From: an uncultured Phycisphaerales bacterium
Lineage (GTDB): Bacteria > Planctomycetota > Phycisphaerae > UBA1845 > CAIVHJ01
Assembly: GCA_903905665.1 (NCBI GenBank)
Contig: CAIVHJ010000386.1
Span: forward strand, 1-27,191
Direction: 5' to 3'
DNA length: 27,191 nt
Position numbers and translations under genes: made by a program. This document shows, in pieces, positions 24,232-27,191 of this stretch. Position 1 is the stretch's first letter. The number at the start of each line of letters is the position of its first letter. The notes under the pieces were generated by a model. That model had not been told where the DNA came from. It did not search any database and saw only the letters and a list, made by a program, of their open reading frames with translations.

Positions 24232-25569
24232 ATGGATGGAATCCGTTCGTTCGGGGCGAAGGATCGCGTTTCGGCATGGTGGGTGATGCTGGTGCTTCCG
24301 TTTCGGCCTCGAATCGCGGCCCAGGCGGCTTCGGGGGTTTCGCTGTTGCGGGCATACTTAGCTCATTTCGTTGTCCTGATCCTATGGGTGGGACCAATTA
24401 TTCTGTTTGTTTCGTATATGAATTATCTGTTTTCATCGCGATGGGGGAACGAATCAGTTCTTTTCACAGAATGCCTGGCGAAGAGCGTGCGTACGCTGTT
24501 CGACTTCATCAGTGTGTCCCGACAGGCGCTGGTCGCCGGCGCTGTTTGGGGGGTGGTCGAGCTAATTTTTCTGTTGGGATCGTTTCTGATGTTGTTGTGG
24601 TCGGCCCAGCCGGAGTCGCTGGGTCATTCCATCCGGCGTTGCGTGAGAATTGTGTGGCTTGGCTCGTTGCTGGTGTTGGGGGTGATCGTTGTGATGTTGA
24701 TCGCGACGGCGGTCATCAATTCGGTTCAGGTTTTGTTCGACGGGTCATGGGACCGGTGGCTCTGGGTCAATCGACATCTTGAGAGTCTATTCCTTTATCC
24801 CTTGTTCGCGACTTGCATGGGATGGTTGTTGTGGGCGCTGCTAACCGCCGGGCGCGTGCCCACTCAAACCCACTGTCCAATCACTCCACCGATGTGCGAG
24901 TGGTGCGGTTACAACCTTGCCTACACTCCGCCTGAGGGGATGTGTCCTGAATGCGGTCGGGCGGCAATAGAGTCGTTGGGGCCGGAAGTCCGGCGCACCT
25001 CGCCTCATGGGTACTGGAGATGTTTTTTTCCCGCCATCGCCCGTCCGGATCGTTTTTTTCGCAAGGTTCCCATTCGATCCGCCGGTGCAGAATCTCGCCG
25101 TTTCGTGCTCAAGACCCTGTTTTTGACCATGATCGTTACGTATTCAATTTCAATATCCCTGCTGATGAACCGAGCCGCGAGTGGGCACTGGCCCAATGCA
25201 GATTCCATGGTGGATTCGATTGTGATTTGTCTGCCCGGATTTGTGATTCCGATGCTGGTCATCGGCGGGGTGGGGTCGTTCGTCGGGTTGTGTTTTTCGT
25301 GGGCGGACCGACGAAATCAGATGTCGGCGGTCGCTCACGTTTCGTACTGGACCAGCGGCTACGTTTTGATTTGGTGGGTTCTCGCATTGCTGATGGTGGC
25401 TTTCCTGACGGCGTGGGAGCGAGAACTTGCGGATCTGTCTCGGATGTGGATGAGGAACGCGGACGCTCTCGTGATTCTGTTGCTTCTGGCATTTCATATT
25501 CCGTGCTTTGTCGTTTACGTGCATCTGCTGGATCATAGCGTGAGGTCGATTCGGTATGCCAATCGATGA
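24232..25569 (+). CDS. Multi-pass membrane protein with cytoplasmic-type zinc ribbon
   Basis: I cannot assign a function to this 445-residue protein. It has about eight hydrophobic segments (near 41-67, 100-123, 139-163, 185-205, 293-312, 328-355, 375-394 and 411-431). Between the fourth and fifth lies a zinc ribbon, CEWCGYNL...MCPECG (Cys 222, 225, 238, 241). This CxxCGYNL/CPECG ribbon is common in planctomycete proteins of unknown role and may bind zinc. The first half (PFRPRIAAQAASGVSLLRAYLAHF) loosely recalls Yip1-type membrane domains. Start ATG 24232 lacks a good Shine-Dalgarno site. It stands alone, 105 bp after purB and convergent with the amidohydrolase gene. Confidence 0.8.
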   Translation: MDGIRSFGAKDRVSAWWVMLVLPFRPRIAAQAASGVSLLRAYLAHFVVLILWVGPIILFVSYMNYLFSSRWGNESVLFTECLAKSVRTLFDFISVSRQALVAGAVWGVVELIFLLGSFLMLLWSAQPESLGHSIRRCVRIVWLGSLLVLGVIVVMLIATAVINSVQVLFDGSWDRWLWVNRHLESLFLYPLFATCMGWLLWALLTAGRVPTQTHCPITPPMCEWCGYNLAYTPPEGMCPECGRAAIESLGPEVRRTSPHGYWRCFFPAIARPDRFFRKVPIRSAGAESRRFVLKTLFLTMIVTYSISISLLMNRAASGHWPNADSMVDSIVICLPGFVIPMLVIGGVGSFVGLCFSWADRRNQMSAVAHVSYWTSGYVLIWWVLALLMVAFLTAWERELADLSRMWMRNADALVILLLLAFHIPCFVVYVHLLDHSVRSIRYANR

Positions 25570-25612
25570 GATCCGCCGCGCCGAAATGAGGGCCCTGCTG
25601 TCCACGGGTCAT

Positions 25613-26851
25613 TCATCGAACGCGAAGCCCATTGACGTACAACCGGCCCAGTTTCCATGGTCCATCCAGGAGTGCCTCTTCGGGTGATTCGGGAGTGTTG
25701 GGATTCGAGTGTTCCGCCGGAGTGAAGACGGCGAAATCGGCGCGCTTGCCTGCTTCCAGCGAACCGACGAGATGGGCAGATCCCAATGCCCGGGCCCCAT
25801 TGATCGTCCCCATCGTCAAGACCAATTCCGGTGAGAGCTCCGGGAATCGGCGATGCACTTCGCGCAATTCATCGAGCACCGAAAGCGTGGGACAACACGC
25901 CAAACTGTCGGTGCCGACGCACATGTTGACCCCGCCGCCGAGATAGGACAGCAAAGGATAGGGGGCGTGGCGAAAAAAGGCATGCGCGCGAGGGCAAAAA
26001 GCGACACTGGTACCCGACGCACAAAGCAGATCGATTTCCTCGGCGTCCACATAATTTCCGTGGGCGATCAGGCAATCCGGTCCCAGCAGATTCAATTCGT
26101 CGGCCCAGCGAACGGGGGTCAATCCCGCCGGAACGATGGATTCATCCCATGCGCCGAGTTGTTCCAGAAATTCACGGAATCGTCCCTGCCCCGTCTGAAG
26201 AAACTGAATTTCCTCCACGGATTCGGCCAGGTGCATCGAGATCGGAAGATGGTTTAATCGGGCGTATTCGACGACTTTTCTTGCGCCGTCGGCGTCAATA
26301 GAATAGGGGGCGTGCGGGCTAACCGCACTGCGAAGGAACTCGGAATCAAAACGTCGGTCCCCGGCTTCGGTCAGCAGACCGTCGAGGGCGCCGCGCCGCG
26401 TCCCAATACCCACCATCTCACCGAACGAAACAACCCGCAGGGGGCCGTTTTTCAGTTCGGCGCGGGTAATTCCACAGGAGCGGGAGATGTCGCCCACCAT
26501 CGTCACGCCGGAGCCAAGACATTCGGTAACGCCCTGCCGAGCGGACTCAACGATCCGCTGTCGAATCTGGGCGTCATCAAGTCCCCGCCGTCGCTCGACA
26601 ATCCGCGACAACCACGCGACCAGATCGCCGCCCTCATCTCGCAGATCACTCATCCAGGAAAGATCGAGATGAGTGTGAGCGTTGATGAATCCCGGCACGA
26701 TGATCGCATTGCTCAGTTCCTCGGTTTCGTTCGAATACTGTTGGGTTTTCGGACCCACATAGGCCAGGCGAGATTCGACAATTTCAATCACGCCATTGTG
26801 AATCGGAGGAGTAGTTATGGGAACAATCCACTGGGCCGATAATCGCACCAT
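25613..26851 (-). CDS. Amidohydrolase family deaminase (MtaD / aminofutalosine deaminase-like)
   Basis: A 412-residue metal-dependent hydrolase with the composite beta-sandwich plus TIM-barrel layout. Metal and substrate motifs are intact: PGFINAHTHLDLS (His 59 and 61), SPHAPYSI, ISMHLAESVEEIQF (HxxE), CLIAHGNYVD, and CVGTDSLA (metal Asp); the C-terminal ADFAVF...LYVNG returns to the sandwich domain. These fit the branch containing S-adenosylhomocysteine/methylthioadenosine deaminases and aminodeoxyfutalosine deaminase of the futalosine menaquinone pathway. Which one it is cannot be decided here, as no mqn genes are adjacent. Start ATG 26851 has a GGAGGGG stretch about 10 nt upstream. Confidence 0.85.
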   Translation of the reverse strand: MVRLSAQWIVPITTPPIHNGVIEIVESRLAYVGPKTQQYSNETEELSNAIIVPGFINAHTHLDLSWMSDLRDEGGDLVAWLSRIVERRRGLDDAQIRQRIVESARQGVTECLGSGVTMVGDISRSCGITRAELKNGPLRVVSFGEMVGIGTRRGALDGLLTEAGDRRFDSEFLRSAVSPHAPYSIDADGARKVVEYARLNHLPISMHLAESVEEIQFLQTGQGRFREFLEQLGAWDESIVPAGLTPVRWADELNLLGPDCLIAHGNYVDAEEIDLLCASGTSVAFCPRAHAFFRHAPYPLLSYLGGGVNMCVGTDSLACCPTLSVLDELREVHRRFPELSPELVLTMGTINGARALGSAHLVGSLEAGKRADFAVFTPAEHSNPNTPESPEEALLDGPWKLGRLYVNGLRVR

Positions 26852-27047
26852 GAAAAAACGACCCCTCCACGAAAGGGCTTATTTTTGTTCGAGCGAATCA
26901 CTAAACCCACGGCGAGCGGGATTCTATCGGACGTTCGCGCCCGCCGTCCACATGCAAGTGCGATCCGCGTCAATCCTCGCCGCATAATCCGTGGATTCGA
27001 TCGTCGTTTTTTCGGACCTCGACGGATGTAAAAACAGCGGCACTTTT

Positions 27048-27076
27048 TTGCGAAAACGACTTAAGTATCTTAGACT
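27048..27076 (+). promoter_or_regulatory. Promoter near right edge
   Basis: -35 TTGCGA (27048-27053), 17-bp spacer, -10 TAGACT (27071-27076). It would drive a transcript starting near 27083 towards the possible partial gene at 27117. Confidence 0.45.
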
Positions 27077-27116
27077 CTTGATGTAAGGGTTTCGCCAGTA
27101 GGGGGGTACGAAGCAT

Positions 27117-27191
27117 GTCACCGATCACTTCAGGTTTACCGGCTGGAATAATGCCTCAAACAACTTCTCGGTATGCGCCCACAACAACAGA
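27117..27191 (+). CDS. Possible gene start running off the right edge
   Basis: ATG 27117 opens a frame that stays open to the end of the window (25 codons, Thr/Pro-rich, beginning MSPITSGLPAG). A G-rich stretch at about 27102-27107 could serve as a weak Shine-Dalgarno site and a promoter lies about 40 bp upstream. No family is recognisable, and the fragment is too short to be sure it is coding. Confidence 0.35.

Overview
This 27.2 kb window looks like a chromosomal contig from a member of the Planctomycetota, probably the Phycisphaerae. That rests on three things: a phage CP76/CII-like regulator of a type I associate with planctomycete genomes, a membrane protein with a CxxCGYNL...CPECG zinc ribbon typical of them, and the mixed use of strong and absent Shine-Dalgarno sites. 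The placement is inference, because there is no rRNA gene or other phylogenetic marker to settle it. Coding density is high. I see no tRNA or rRNA gene, CRISPR array, insertion sequence or prophage.

Left part (1-9450). The window opens inside a leftward, signal-peptide-bearing oligoendopeptidase F gene. A rightward block follows: thrS behind a strong promoter and a roughly 240-nt structured leader, infC with an apparent AUC start codon, then sat (ATP sulfurylase) and an NrnA-type DHH phosphoesterase. A leftward DedA membrane protein gene converges on it. Next come a rightward alkaline-phosphatase-superfamily phosphodiesterase, a HAD hydrolase, and aat (leucyl/phenylalanyl-tRNA-protein transferase) overlapping the HAD gene.

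Middle part (9466-16651). A leftward group has neuB and neuC (sialic-acid-type sugar synthesis, 4-bp overlap) followed by an HDOD-domain gene. Diverging from it is a serine-biosynthesis cluster: serA1, a tiny orphan HicB-like gene, a second serA paralogue with an ACT domain, and serC, closed by a clear intrinsic terminator. SerA makes 3-phosphohydroxypyruvate and SerC aminates it; no obvious phosphoserine phosphatase (serB) is present here.

Right part (16788-27191). A leftward run contains rsmA, ispG, and an ABC-2 ATPase/permease pair tightly coupled to ispG by two ATGA overlaps. Then come the CP76-like regulator (rightward) and an Mrr-like restriction endonuclease (leftward), overlapping tail to tail; purB (rightward); the zinc-ribbon membrane protein (rightward); an amidohydrolase/deaminase (leftward); and a promoter plus the first codons of a possible gene leaving the window.

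Most genes are housekeeping. The less ordinary signals are the infC AUC start, the thrS leader, the HicB gene inside the serine cluster, the divergent second SerA, two related perfect palindromes with the same CGGCATGCCG core, two -10 boxes placed exactly 7 nt before start codons, and the ispG-ABC coupling. I did not find a convincing wholly new system.
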